Origin: Apostichopus japonicus
Taxonomy: Eukaryota; Echinodermata; Holothuroidea; Aspidochirotida; Stichopodidae
Length of the DNA stretch: 64,000 bases
Direction: 5' to 3'
NCBI RefSeq assembly: GCF_037975245.1
Contig: NC_092577.1
Coordinates: 19,776,898-19,840,897 of the forward strand
The notes under the pieces were generated by a model. The model was not told the DNA's origin. It saw only the letters and a program-made list of their open reading frames with translations, and made no database searches. Below are positions 21,292 to 30,906 of this stretch, piece after piece (positions within the stretch are counted from its first letter, which is position 1; every line of letters begins with the position of its first letter). Both the position numbers and the translations under genes were made by a program.

Positions 21292-23142
21292 CAAACAAAT
21301 TCAGTTCAGTTCTCGTGGAGTGCGGACGTGTTTTCGGCTGCTCTCCACCTTTCCTTCACCACACCTTTATTGTGTTTTTACGTTGGTTCTTCATTAGTTT
21401 AGAGTTTGTTTTAGTGTAGTTTGTGTGTTTTGGGTTTGTTTCGTTTTGGTTTGTGTATAGGTGCGTGGCTTTGCCACACCCCTAGCTGTCATGGCGGCTC
21501 GCCGTGACAGCAAAATCGTATTGTTGAGTTTTTCGGGGTAGGCTAAGGTCGTCCCCGTACAAGTTTTTTCAGTTTTGCGTTCTGTTGGTTTAAAGGTCCC
21601 TGGAGAGGTTGACGCGCTTCAGCGTAAACCTCTCCGGGGTATGAATTGTTTTGATGTACGGTTTACCTCGGAGGCTGCCCGCGTCCGAGGCGTCCATGTG
21701 TTGGAGGGAGTTGAGGGACTGAAGGTCACACCGTATGACAGTTCGGTGTGGGTGACAGTCCTCCATCTCCCTCTGGACATGTCTGAACAGGTTGTTGTGC
21801 GGACACTGGGGCGTTTTGGGAAAGTGACCAGCTACGAGGAGCCGGAATTCCTTGAATGTAAAGGTGTCAAGACCGGGACTAGACGAGTTAGAATCGAACT
21901 CAAGTCCGATATCCCCTCTACCTTGTGGGCTAATGGGCACAGGGCCCACATTGCATACCCGGGCCAGCCTCGCACTTGTTGGAGGTGTGGGCTGGAAGGG
22001 CATGAGGCCAGGTTGTGCCCGAACAAGCGGTGTAGCCGCTGTTTACAGGTTGGGCATACCCTGGCCGAGTGTAAAGGGGATATCGTTTGCAACTCGTGTG
22101 GGAAAACGGGCCATCTCGCCCGTTTATGCCCAGACCGCTCATACGCCGCGAGAGTGGCTACGGGCGTGGTTGAAGCGGTCCCTGTCCCGGCCTCTGACAC
22201 CGTACCACATGATGCTCCTGTCATCGCCCCAGTGTCCGACACTAGCGCCCCGATGGAGGCTTTGTTCCCCCTTTCGTGTCCGACCTCTCCCCTGATCGAA
22301 CTTGCCGAGACTGCCAGCCTGCCCACTGAGGCAGAGCAGGACAAAACGGCGGAGATGGTACTAGCGGAGTGGCACGCGGCGCAGGATGCCGCTTGTACTG
22401 GTTCATCGGTAGCTACGCCCGCTATCGGTGATACTAGTCGGGCCCCGAGTCAACCGGCCCAAGAGACATTAAGTGGCCCAGATTCTGACTCGCCAATGGA
22501 GGACTGCACTACAGCCTTATTAGTTGTGGCTAAGGAGTCCTCCGGTTGGTTTGATGAGACAAAACAGGCCACTGATCTCATTGACTCGAGTGGCCCTTCC
22601 ACCCTACCCGCAGCCGCTTCCGCTATACCGGACACGATGGTCGCTAGTGGACCTGTTCCTGACAGGGAGGTCCACTCGAACAAGGTTGACGTTAAGAACT
22701 GTGCTCCCTCGTAAGAAAAGGGGGAATACTGTTAGGGGCTTGAAAAGACCCGTATTGGGAAAATTTCGCAGGTAATGCGCAAGCCTGTCGTCTGCTATCG
22801 GGACGGCGTACCCCAGATGAATTTTGGAGTTAGTTAGTTGTTATGTGTGGGGTGGGGGGTTTGTGTGGTCCTTACATAATATGGGTTGGGGGTTTTCTGT
22901 TTGTGGTTTGGTGTTGGCTTTTTGGGGCTGGTTTGTGGAGCATTGTTTTGGTTCTGTTAGCCTTTGGGTCCGTGTCCTTTTCACGTCACGTTAAACGCTA
23001 TATTTTATACATTTGTGGGTTAGTGAGAGATTTCTGTTTGTGGGTTTTCAGTTGGGTTTTTCGTGTTTGTTTAACAGACTGGGATTGTTTTTGGTTTTGT
23101 TGACCTTTGGTCCGTGTCCGTTTCTTTGCACGTAAAAAGCAC
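21292..23142 (+). mobile_element. Internally deleted LINE with ORF1 only, copy 2
   Basis: This 1,851-base insertion lies between direct repeats ACAAAACCAAAC (21,280-21,291 and 23,143-23,154), a target-site duplication. It splits the 5' region of a minus-strand LINE-A2 fragment. It contains the 5' signature (TCGTGGAGTGCGGACGTG from 21,313), one long ORF1, then at about 22,775-22,780 a direct jump from the ORF2 start codon region to the last ORF2 codons (AAGCCTGTCGTCTGC), a full 3' region, and the terminus CACGTAAAAAGCAC. No endonuclease or reverse transcriptase is encoded, so it must have been mobilised in trans. Confidence 0.75.
21491..22714 (+). CDS. LINE ORF1 protein with three CCHC zinc knuckles
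   Basis: This gag-like nucleic-acid-binding protein would package LINE RNA. The natural start is probably the ATG at 21,491, but TAG at 21,539-21,541 (GAG in copy 1) interrupts codon 17. From 21,542 the frame is open for 390 codons. Domains in order are an N-terminal block (LKVPGEVDAL), an RRM-like fold (VTVLHLPLDMSEQVVVRTLG), then knuckles CWRCGLEGHEARLC, CSRCLQVGHTLAEC and CNSCGKTGHLARLC, and an acidic, Ser/Pro-rich tail. Apart from the one nonsense codon it is intact, far better kept than the other ORF1 copies here. Use of a downstream start after the TAG is possible but unproven. Confidence 0.75.
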
Positions 23143-23338
23143 ACAAAACCAAACTAATCACAGTAAAGCAAGAACGATATGTTGTATGACCAACAACAAA
23201 AAACGCCTGTAGCACACATGCACGTACTAACAGAAATGAACACGCCCGCCTAGCGGGAGGCACAGTACGGTATAATACTATCTAGAAGCTGTAGTAAATG
23301 GAGAGCGAACACGTCCGCACGCCACGAAAGCCAACTAC
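23143..23338 (-). mobile_element. LINE-A2 5' untranslated region, separated piece
   Basis: The sequence resembles 4,080-4,225 (CGCCCGCCTAGCGGGAGGCA against CACCCGCCTGGCGGGAAGTA) and ends at the 5' signature CACGTCCGCACGCCACG (23,308-23,324). It continues the A2 fragment at 20,690-21,291 after removal of the inserted ORF1-only LINE and one copy of the duplication. There is no coding sequence. Confidence 0.6.
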
Positions 23339-23515
23339 TGTGATATTTCACTAACTTTTACTTAAGTTTGAATAAATCCATGCTATGTGCTTTTTATGTG
23401 ATCCGCCATGCGGGATACAAAACGTCACGGCCAAACGGCACTACCGAAGCATCCCATTCTGAAAAATGAAACCAGGCGCGTATCCAGGATTTTCTAACCC
23501 GGGGGGCGCGAATTA

Positions 23516-23630
23516 CTATCTAAGCGGAGCGCCACCATTGGTTGGCGCGAAGCGCACAAGAAAATTTCTGGTTTCGATAACCCCCAGATCGCCGGAAATG
23601 GCACTTCTCGGGATGGAAAATGACCAACCA
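23516..23630. repeat. Direct repeat, first copy (pair with 24,703-24,800)
   Basis: The segment has TATCTAAGCGGAGCGCCACC, then GGTTGGCGCGAAGCGCACAAG, then CCCAGATCGCCGGAAATG. The second copy at 24,703-24,800 matches in the same order with scattered changes (AAGCGTAGCGCC, GAAGCGTACAAG, CCCAGATCGCTGCAAATG). They lie about 1.19 kb apart inside the same transposon. This may mean one related element inserted into another, or an internal duplication. Confidence 0.6.
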
Positions 23631-24124
23631 GAAGTACACTTTTGCCTGAGAACCAAGTATTTCCCAATATTTTGTTTTCCATCCATAACACTTTTGAAGA
23701 TTTTCACCAGTCACACATCATGTTCGACCTCATTGCATGTCCTAAGGATCATTGCTTTTGTAGGTGATTCTACGTCACGGCCCACAATATCCGAAAGCCC
23801 CACTTTTCATGGTTTTATGCCCATTATTTGTTCAGAATTTGAAAATTCACATTTCTCGTGAATAAAATCACTTGAAAACATACCCATAATGTTGCACAAA
23901 ATTCAATCTATGGACAACCAATATAGAAAAACCCCCCTAACAGACAGGTCAAAATTGCACGAGTAGAGGGAAGTATGATGAAGAATGTTGGTGAGGAAAT
24001 TTTCGAAAATTCAGACACAGTTAATTTATTGGTGTAGAAATATTAAAACCTCTTATAACGGCTATTATAAAACTTGGTTGAAGGAAATGAAAAATACCAG
24101 ATATTTCCGATATCAGATAACCGA

Positions 24125-24270
24125 ACACTACACACATAGGCGTAGGAGGCGGGGGCTGCAGCCCCCCCCCCCCCAACCCGATTTTTCCCCTGAAAATTCT
24201 GGGAATATGCTGAAAATTTTTCCGGCACCTACTGAAAGAAAAATTCATAGCAATGATGTAGCTTAAGGAA
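24125..24270. repeat. G/C-run repeat end inside the transposon
   Basis: The text CATAGGCGTAGGAGGCGGGG followed by GCTGCAGC and a run of twelve C (24,134-24,175) resembles one end of a common dispersed repeat. I cannot find the partner end. Confidence 0.3.
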
Positions 24271-25593
24271 ATGAATAGTTTAAAAATGATCTCCTTGGTA
24301 ATTAAAACAAAGTTCTAAGCTTGGCCGACTAATTCGCCATTACCACTGTAAAAGAGAGTTTTCACATAATTGGACCTGTATGCTTTTTCTCCATAAGACA
24401 TTTCGTTCTTTACATTAGCATCAGGCGGTATACTGCGCAACTTTCACGGACCGTACGGTACACGATGCGATGTAATGACCGACGCTTGCTTATATGATAT
24501 TGACATTAACATGTTGAAAGCGCGCGAAAAATTTTGGTTATATTTTTCGGGCAAGTCGTCACAGCCCCCAAGTCCAATTGTGCTCCTACTACACACATAG
24601 ACAGTTTTGAGGCTGTTCACCCTGGAACATGCATTTTCATGCTCACTGATATCATGTGATATCTGCTCTTTGCTTTGCCAAGGGAGGGGCGAAGCCTGTA
24701 GGCAAACTATCTAAGCGTAGCGCCACCATGGTTGGCGCGAAGCGTACAAGAAAATTTTGCCCGAAAATGCCTCCCAGATCGCTGCAAATGACACTTCCCA
24801 GGCCTTGTAAGTTGCATCTAAGCATTGTCTTTTTTGAAATTACTAGCGATATCATAAAGAAAATTTGCTCGGGAAGGGGGAGAGGCGGTTGCCCCTTCCC
24901 GAAATGCGTCATGTTCCCCGGCGACTCGGTTGAGTTCAAGACCAGCCACAGTTGGTTCCATAGCACAATTGTACAATTGTTTAAGGCGTCCATACACACA
25001 CACGCGTTATGATAGACCATAATAGTATATATATAGATACATTAGTGAAAGAGGACAAATGGAAACGTCAAAAATGGAGTTGTCGGTGTAAGGGGTAGGG
25101 TGAGGCGCACGTCCCCTCCGTAATCCTCGATCTGTCACTGGCTACCCTGTGTATATTATAGGGGTCAACGCTGTAATTATGATTGTTCCTCTTTCTCTTC
25201 CCGAGGTCTTGGCGTTTATCTTCTACTCCCTCCTGTTCTCCTTTTTCTCTCTTTGTTCTTTTCTTTCCCTTCCTTCCTCTCCTCCTTTCCTTTTTTCCCC
25301 CCTCCTTTTGCCTTTTTTCTTCTCTTTTTTCTCTTTTCCTTACCCGGGGGGCGCGCGCCCCCAACGCCCCCCTGGATACGCGCCTGGAAACTCAGGTCAA
25401 GCGGGCCAAAAAAACAACATACGCCCGCCGACCTGCAGCGACAAAAAACGTCCAACACCCCCCCCCCCGACCCCCACTGAAACATTCAAAAAACTACAAA
25501 AAGGACGACCGCACGCAGCGAAACGAAAAACCCCTCCCCAGCACACCATCGTTCAAAAAAGGCAGCCCCAGATAAAGAGCGGAAATCGCCTTC

Positions 25594-26557
25594 GTGCTTT
25601 TTACGTGCTAAGAAACGGACACGGACCAAAGGTCAACAAAACCAAAAACAAACCCAGTCTGTAAAGCAACAACTGAAACCCATCAATCTCTCACTAACGC
25701 AGCGTTTAACGTGACGCGAAAAGGGCACGGACCCAAAGGCCAACAGAAGCAAAACAAATAAAACACTACAAACAGGCCCCCAAAAGCCAACCCCAAACCA
25801 CAAAGAGAAAAATTCAACCAACCTATAATATGTAACGACCACACAGCCCCCACACCTACCAACTAACTCACTCCAAATTTCATCCGGGGAACGCCGTCCC
25901 GATAGTAGACGACGGGCTTGCGCCAGCGTCTACGAAAGGCAGTGTCGGGAAGCCGTGCATGGTCCGCCTCCATGCGCAACCTGATGTCACTCTGCACGAG
26001 GGGGACAACATCCTCTGCCCTCCAGACGTCCCCGTCGAAAACTAGGCGGCATCTGCTGTTCCAGGTATGTCTCCTGGTGACAGCGGCAAACAACAACAGC
26101 AGATCCCTAACCCAGGTTGGGCACACAGGGGGCAACAAACCATACAAAACAAAATCACTACTAATGGCCCACTGTGTGCAACCAATAACGAAGGCGTGAA
26201 ACCAATCCCACACCAACCGGACAAAGGGACACTCCAGCAAAAGGTGTTGCATAGTCTCGATGGCTTTACAGCCCACACGGGGACAAATCCCATCACCTAA
26301 TCGCCACCTGACTAGGCGAAAATGGTTAGTGATGAGGACCCCATGTGCAATCCTCCACGCCAAGTCCCTGAGACGGCTATCTAGTGACTTGCAACACACA
26401 GACCGCCACACATCTGGAGAGATGGCGGTCCGGCAAGCCGACGGGCACACAGGCGCGAGCATTGAACGAAACAATGGTGGGTATAACACAGAGAGGGCCA
26501 CGAAGGGAAACGAAAGATTTTCAAAAGCAACAAAAACACCTTTCAAGAGGAGAAAGC
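25594..26557 (-). mobile_element. LINE-A1 3' fragment inserted in the LINE-B hairpin
   Basis: On minus the fragment ends at 25,594 with GTGCTTTTTACGTGC (the shared terminus), preceded by a 3' untranslated region and the ORF2 C-terminus. GGAAATCGCCTTC stands at 25,581-25,593 on one side and is present three times on the other (about 26,558, 26,576 and 26,596). Those 13 bases are the left arm of the LINE-B hairpin, so the fragment inserted into that arm and the target sequence was duplicated. It is 5'-truncated. Confidence 0.65.
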
Positions 26558-26747
26558 GAAAATCGCCTTCAAAGAGGAAATCGCCTTCAGAAAGAGGAAA
26601 TCGCCTTCGAATTTGAAGGCGAATGTGAGACTTCACCGCCTCCAGGACTGCCTGCCAACTGGCAACCTTCCCCCTAAAAACCACATGACATCTATTCCGC
26701 CAAACATGTTTTTTCACAATAGAGCAAACAAAAATAATGCGATGCAA
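25863..26747 (-). pseudogene. Chimeric open frame of two LINE ORF2 C-termini
   Basis: A 294-codon open frame joins LINE-B ORF2 C-terminal sequence (VKKHVWRNRCHVVFRGKVAS, residues about 12-31) to LINE-A1 ORF2 C-terminal sequence through a short spacer of repeated EGDF units encoded by the target-site repeats. The A1 part includes a zinc-binding motif of reverse-transcriptase C-termini, CPRVGCKAIETMQHLLLEC, and ends in RRWRKPVVYYRDGVPRMKF. The two halves are homologous (RNRCHVVFRGKVASWQAVLE against NSRCRLVFDGDVWRAEDVVP). The fusion is an accident of insertion; no reverse transcriptase core is present, so I do not expect a function. Confidence 0.7.
26543..26622. repeat. Three-copy repeat of the insertion target
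   Basis: The unit GAAATCGCCTTCA occurs three times at a spacing of 18 and 20 bases (26,558, 26,576 and 26,596) and is followed by the other hairpin arm GAAGGCG (26,615-26,621). The first two copies are extra relative to LINE-B at 17.9 and 20.6 kb. They mark the 5' junction of the A1 insertion. Confidence 0.6.
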
Positions 26748-26985
26748 TACAGCAACCGAACAAACTGGAGGGTCTACCCCATATAATATAAAGCCCTGTC
26801 CTACCGACCATGAACGGTCTCCTGTTACACGGTCGGTCCAGGTCTGGAACCACTCCCATAAGTTTAAAACAAAGCAACAATGCCAAAAAACTTAGCGGTA
26901 CTCTCTAAGCTGTCACAGCCGGTCCTTGGGCACAGTCCATCACCCAATCGCCAATGATACCTTTTAAGGTTGGTCACCAAGGCAT

Positions 26986-27441
26986 GCTATGTTTGCACTT
27001 TTTTAACTTCTGCTTGAATTAATTTTGTCTGGAATCTATAACATTGTACATATATTTCATGCAATTTGGAGATGTGGTTTCTTTGTCCCCTTAAACATAT
27101 CAAGAAGTTCTCAATTTGTGTTTTCAAAGGCGAAACAAGAGTGCATCCACAAGGGACCAAGGTGTTGGGCAACATCTGTGAGATGTAGTTGCTGATGAAC
27201 AACATCAGTCATATACCTTTCACCATAGAGTGTCCCAAATAAGCAAATGTTGTATACCGATGATTATAAGGCTAAAGCGCCCTCCATCTGAGAATGTAGT
27301 TTAATAAATACGGCCAAAGAACCGGCCTGAATCGTAGCCATCCGTCTCGTCCATTATCTACCTACATAACATCCCGGCGACGGAGTAAACAATGGTTAAT
27401 ATGGACTACGTTTCAGACATTACTTTCATGTTTCAATGTGA
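26986..27441. other. No gene recognised
   Basis: AT-rich sequence between the LINE-B remnant and the Gypsy LTR. No coding, repeat or RNA feature is supported. Confidence 0.3.
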
Positions 27442-27690
27442 TGTTACATAATTTATGTAAAACTGTTACGTGTACATGTTATGCGAGTAGACCAATCAGA
27501 CGTGTCCAACCAGTGATATATAAGCAGTACATCACGAGGCGTGTGCCTCCACTTCACTTTCCTACTTCCTGTCTCTAAGTTGTGTATCAGTGCTCGTTAT
27601 ATTTGTTATTCATTGTAAATATATATACGTTGAAGTCAGAGACTTGTTATGTTCTTCTTTGATATGTCCACCCAAGTCAGAAACATTACA
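27442..27690 (+). repeat. Likely 5' LTR of a Ty3/Gypsy element
   Basis: The 249 bases begin TGTTACATAA and end CATTACA, so they carry the usual TG...CA borders. A TATA-like GATATATAAG is at 27,512-27,521. Right after the end is TGGTGGCAGCG, a plausible tRNA primer-binding site beginning with TGG. Gag, protease and reverse transcriptase follow downstream in the right order. Only one LTR is visible in the window, so the boundary is not confirmed by a second copy. Confidence 0.55.
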
Positions 27691-27933
27691 TGGTGGCAGC
27701 GATAGGATTGAACACCAGCCCGGATTAAGAAGTCCTACGTTCCGTTCGTTCCGTTCAACTCATTAAATGCTCTCGACATGCAATACCCTCCTCATTGATA
27801 CATAGCAAGAAAAGTATGCAAGCAACGAACTGAAAATACGTAGAAATACTAGTAGTAGCACACAACGTACATACCGGACGACACAAATTCCTTGAGGCTG
27901 ACGTACCGCTACAAGTAAAAAGATTTAGACGAG

Positions 27934-28004
27934 TACTGATGTCGTGAAAGATTGTACTGACGTCGTGGAAGATATATACTGATGTTGTGAAAGATGTACC
28001 TGAC
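27934..28004 (+). repeat. Short tandem repeat in the Gypsy leader
   Basis: Three copies of a roughly 22-base unit, TACTGATGTCGTGAAAGAT, occur at 27,934, 27,955 and 27,976 with one or two changes each. They lie between the primer-binding site and gag. Confidence 0.6.
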
Positions 28005-28223
28005 ACAGTGACGATATCCCAAGATGCCTAGAAGTAGATTTCGAGCAGATCATGCAGATGGTACTACTAACGTCTAGAAGCTCGAGAAACCAATCCCCAC
28101 AGTGTACGCTGTTCATTTCAAAGAAACTGATGCAGTAATTATCATGTCATAATTTAAATGTATCAGGTTGGTCAGTTCATTATTTACGTTTTCGTAAGCT
28201 GTTGCGTCTTGCGACCATACAAT

Positions 28224-29170
28224 ATGGGCGAATTATCTAGCATCACGCCACCCGTATTTGATTGGAAATCACATGATTTACCATATGCATTTGAAAATTG
28301 TCAGAGTTACTGTAAATTGATATTCACAGGCCCTCTGGCATCAAAGCCTCCAAAAGAGCAAGTAACATGTACTGTTGTGGATGGGACAAGAAGGCATTAG
28401 TATTTATCAAACACGGGAATTGGATTTGAACACTAAAGAAAATCCAGAACAAATTTTAAAACGTTTCAAAAAACACTTTGAACCTGGCGCGATACAAATT
28501 ACAAAAATGAAGGCAAAACCACTCGGAAAATGTGGATGAATTAATAACACGATGCAAAAAACAGGCAGACAAATGCAAATTTTATCTTGCAGAGTCGAAA
28601 GTCACACTAATTGAGCAACTAATACTGGGGACCCCCCATGAGAGTGTCCAAGAAAAGTTATTAAGCAAAGATGAGAAACTTACTTTAGACATCTGCAACT
28701 ACTGAATTAGATTTGACTGTTGATTCCCTGCAAAAACAAAGAACAGGGAGCAATCGCAAATGCAACCGGTGTGGTCTAAAATACCCCACAAAGGTAAATG
28801 CCCTGCCTTCGGAACTATTTGCAACTACTGTGAGAAACCAAATCATTGGCAATCAGTATGTAGACTAAAACAAAAGAACGAAACCCATGGTAGGTCATCC
28901 AGTATGGTTAGGCCTGAAAGAAATGCTAGATTTAAATCTCAGAGCAGATCGTCAGACATACCTAAACCAAAAGGATATGAAAATGACAACCTACAAATTG
29001 AGCAAATACTATTCAGTTCGATGAAAGTTGACAATCTTAATAATGATAGTAACAGTGAAATTTTTCCAATGCTGAACACATGTGTTAATGACAGAAAAGC
29101 AACCTTAATGGTCAAAGTTGATACTGGGGCAGAGGGAAATGTTCTGCCACTTCGAATTTTCAAACTGATG
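28224..29170 (+). pseudogene. Gypsy gag with zinc knuckle and start of protease
   Basis: The ATG at 28,224 opens MGELSSITPPVFDWKSHDLP, a gag-like start. Frame changes follow near 28,370 and the central part to 28,740 has stops. The nucleocapsid knuckle CNYCEKPNHWQSVC is at about 28,820-28,862. In the same frame VKVDTGAEGNVLPLRIF (about 29,111-29,160) is the aspartic protease active site. The frame ends at TAA 29,171. Gag would form the particle and protease would cut it; here both are inactive through stops. Confidence 0.7.
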
Positions 29171-29215
29171 TAACCTCAGAAGGTTGACAAGTATGGTAAA
29201 CCTTTCCCAAGTTCC

Positions 29216-30023
29216 TTGAAACATAGCAGTGTGATAATGACAGCCTATAGTGGGAGTAAAATACATCACTATGGTGGTATCCATTGTTTGGATTGTGCAT
29301 ACGAGAATGTAATCATTAGAACTGAATTTTATGTGGTAGACGTAGATGGTCCAGCTATACTTGGTCTAAAGTCATGTCTAAATTTCAAATTGATAACACT
29401 TCACTGCGGTGTCGGCCTGAAGTCATTTGATATTCACGATATTGACGATGTTAGAACAAAATATGCCGACAGGTTCGAAGGTATTGGCAAATTTAAAGGT
29501 GATTATCATATCGCAGTTGACAAGTCATTTCCACCTGTTGTTCATGTTCCACGTAGGTGTCCTATCCAAATCAAGGACGATATCAAAAAAGAGATAGATG
29601 ATATGGTATCTATGGGTGTAATTGAACCAATCACTGAACCGACAGATTGGGTATCCAGCATAGTTTATTGTCGTAAACGAAATGGTAAATGGAGAGTTTG
29701 TCTTGATCCAAAAGATTAAAACAAAGCTATTAAAAAAACTCATTACCATACACCCACCTCTGAAGAGATTACCCATAAGTTAGCCCAAAGCACAGTATTC
29801 TCAAAATTAGATGCAAAACATGGATACTGGGCAGTTTCACTGGATGAGGACTCCAGTAGATTCACAACGTTCAGCAGTCCTTTCGGTCGTTATTATTTCA
29901 AACGATTGCCATTCGGACTATGTTTAAGCCAGGATATTTTTCAAATGAAAATTCAACAACAATTCTAGAGCTCTGTCCTGGCACCATAGGAATTTCAGAT
30001 GATTTGTGTATTTGGCAAAACGG
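29216..30023 (+). pseudogene. Gypsy protease end and reverse transcriptase, first part
   Basis: The frame 29,216-29,719 contains the second protease motif (AILGLKSCLNF) and the start of reverse transcriptase (IKKEIDDMVSMGVIEPITEP, then KRNGKWRVCLDPKD). A stop at 29,717-29,719 interrupts it. The next frame continues with FSKLDAKHGYWAVSLDEDSS (motif A with catalytic Asp) and FKRLPFGL, then after a frame change SDDLCI, in the catalytic region of motif C. At 30,023 the LINE insertion begins. The order fits Ty3/Gypsy pol. Confidence 0.75.
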
Positions 30024-30132
30024 TCAATGGCGCTGCACTGGTGGCGACGCAGCTCGTATCGTATCGTCTTCTCTGAAATTTTACCCATTTCATCATGCAA
30101 TACTGTTCTTACGTCTCATTTCCTGTTGCAAT

Positions 30133-30906
30133 ATGGATCTATCCGTACTTTTCACCGTTTTATGTGTTTTATTAATCGTTTCATCGTCTGGTTTGTGTCA
30201 AAGTAGGGATTTTTTGACTCACACAACTCACAGTCATCGGCCTATGCAGTATACGGCATCTCAACTACGCTCGATTAAGCCTAGGCCTGGCCACCTTGCC
30301 GAAGAACTGCTGAACATGGAACTACCTGGTGAAATGAAGAAAAGAAAACGAGGGAAAGCAGGGGGAGTAAGGAAGAGACTCAATGCCCGTAAGTTTAAAC
30401 CATACCTACCGTCGATCATTATGGGAAATGTACAGTCGCTGAATAACAAAATGGATGAATTACACAGCTGTATGAGTTATACGCGGGAATTCAAACACAT
30501 TAGTATGATGTCCTATACAGAGACCTGGCTCAATGGATCTATTCCTGATAGCTGCGTTGATATTAATGGTTTTACACTTATTCGGGGAGATAGGGACCCG
30601 GAGCTATCACAGAAACAGAAAGGAGGGGGACTTTGTCTTTACGTGAATGAACAATGGTGCCACCCCAATCACGTTACATTGAAGCATTACTCATGTTCGA
30701 CGAATGCCGAAATTCTTGCAGTAGGACTGCGGCCGTACTACCTCCCCAGGGAATTCTCCCATGTGATTCATCTTACAGTGTATGTCCTCAACCGCAATGT
30801 CGCCACCCCTGCTGCTAACGAGCTATGTACTATCATACAAGACCTTGAGATAGCACATCCCAATGCCTTCATGGTAATTGATGGCGACTTCAATCATTGT
30901 AGTTAG
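30133..30906 (+). pseudogene. LINE endonuclease domain with hydrophobic N-terminus
   Basis: The frame from ATG 30,133 starts MDLSVLFTVLCVLLIVSSSG, which looks like a signal or membrane segment, then a basic region (KKRKRGKAGGVRKRLNARKF), then endonuclease motifs GNVQSLNNKMDEL, TETWL, LRPYYLPREFSHV and MVIDGDFNH. It stops right after the GDFNH motif, where sequence jumps to the reverse transcriptase, so the last third of the domain is lost. The hydrophobic start is unusual for a nuclease-polymerase protein. Confidence 0.7.

Larger units (their letters stand above)
23472..25387. mobile_element. DNA transposon with 17-bp terminal inverted repeats
   Basis: The ends are CCAGGCGCGTATCCAGG (23,472-23,488) and its exact reverse complement (25,371-25,387). 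The flanks are AAA at 23,469-23,471 and 25,388-25,390. The same LINE-B sequence without the insertion is at about 20,380 (CGAAACTCAGG), so boundaries and a 3-base target duplication are supported by an empty site in the same window. The 1,916-base interior has no recognised transposase. It contains G- and C-runs near the ends, a pyrimidine-rich tract at 25,190-25,340, and two related 100-base segments. A 3-base duplication is compatible with PIF/Harbinger-like elements, but this is a guess. Confidence 0.65.
23388..26985 (-). mobile_element. LINE-B copy split by two later insertions
   Basis: The 3' untranslated region runs 23,388-23,471 and 25,388-25,593. The hairpin and ORF2 C-terminus continue at 26,596-26,985. 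The intervening parts are a 17-bp-TIR transposon (23,472-25,387) and a LINE-A1 3' fragment (25,594 to about 26,557). The uninterrupted layout is seen at 17,669-18,130 and, for the 3' part, at 20,309-20,603, which act as empty sites. The upstream end near 26,985 is a truncation. A decayed ORF2 segment (MGVVPDLDRPCNRRPFMVGR) lies at 26,690-26,890. Confidence 0.65.
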
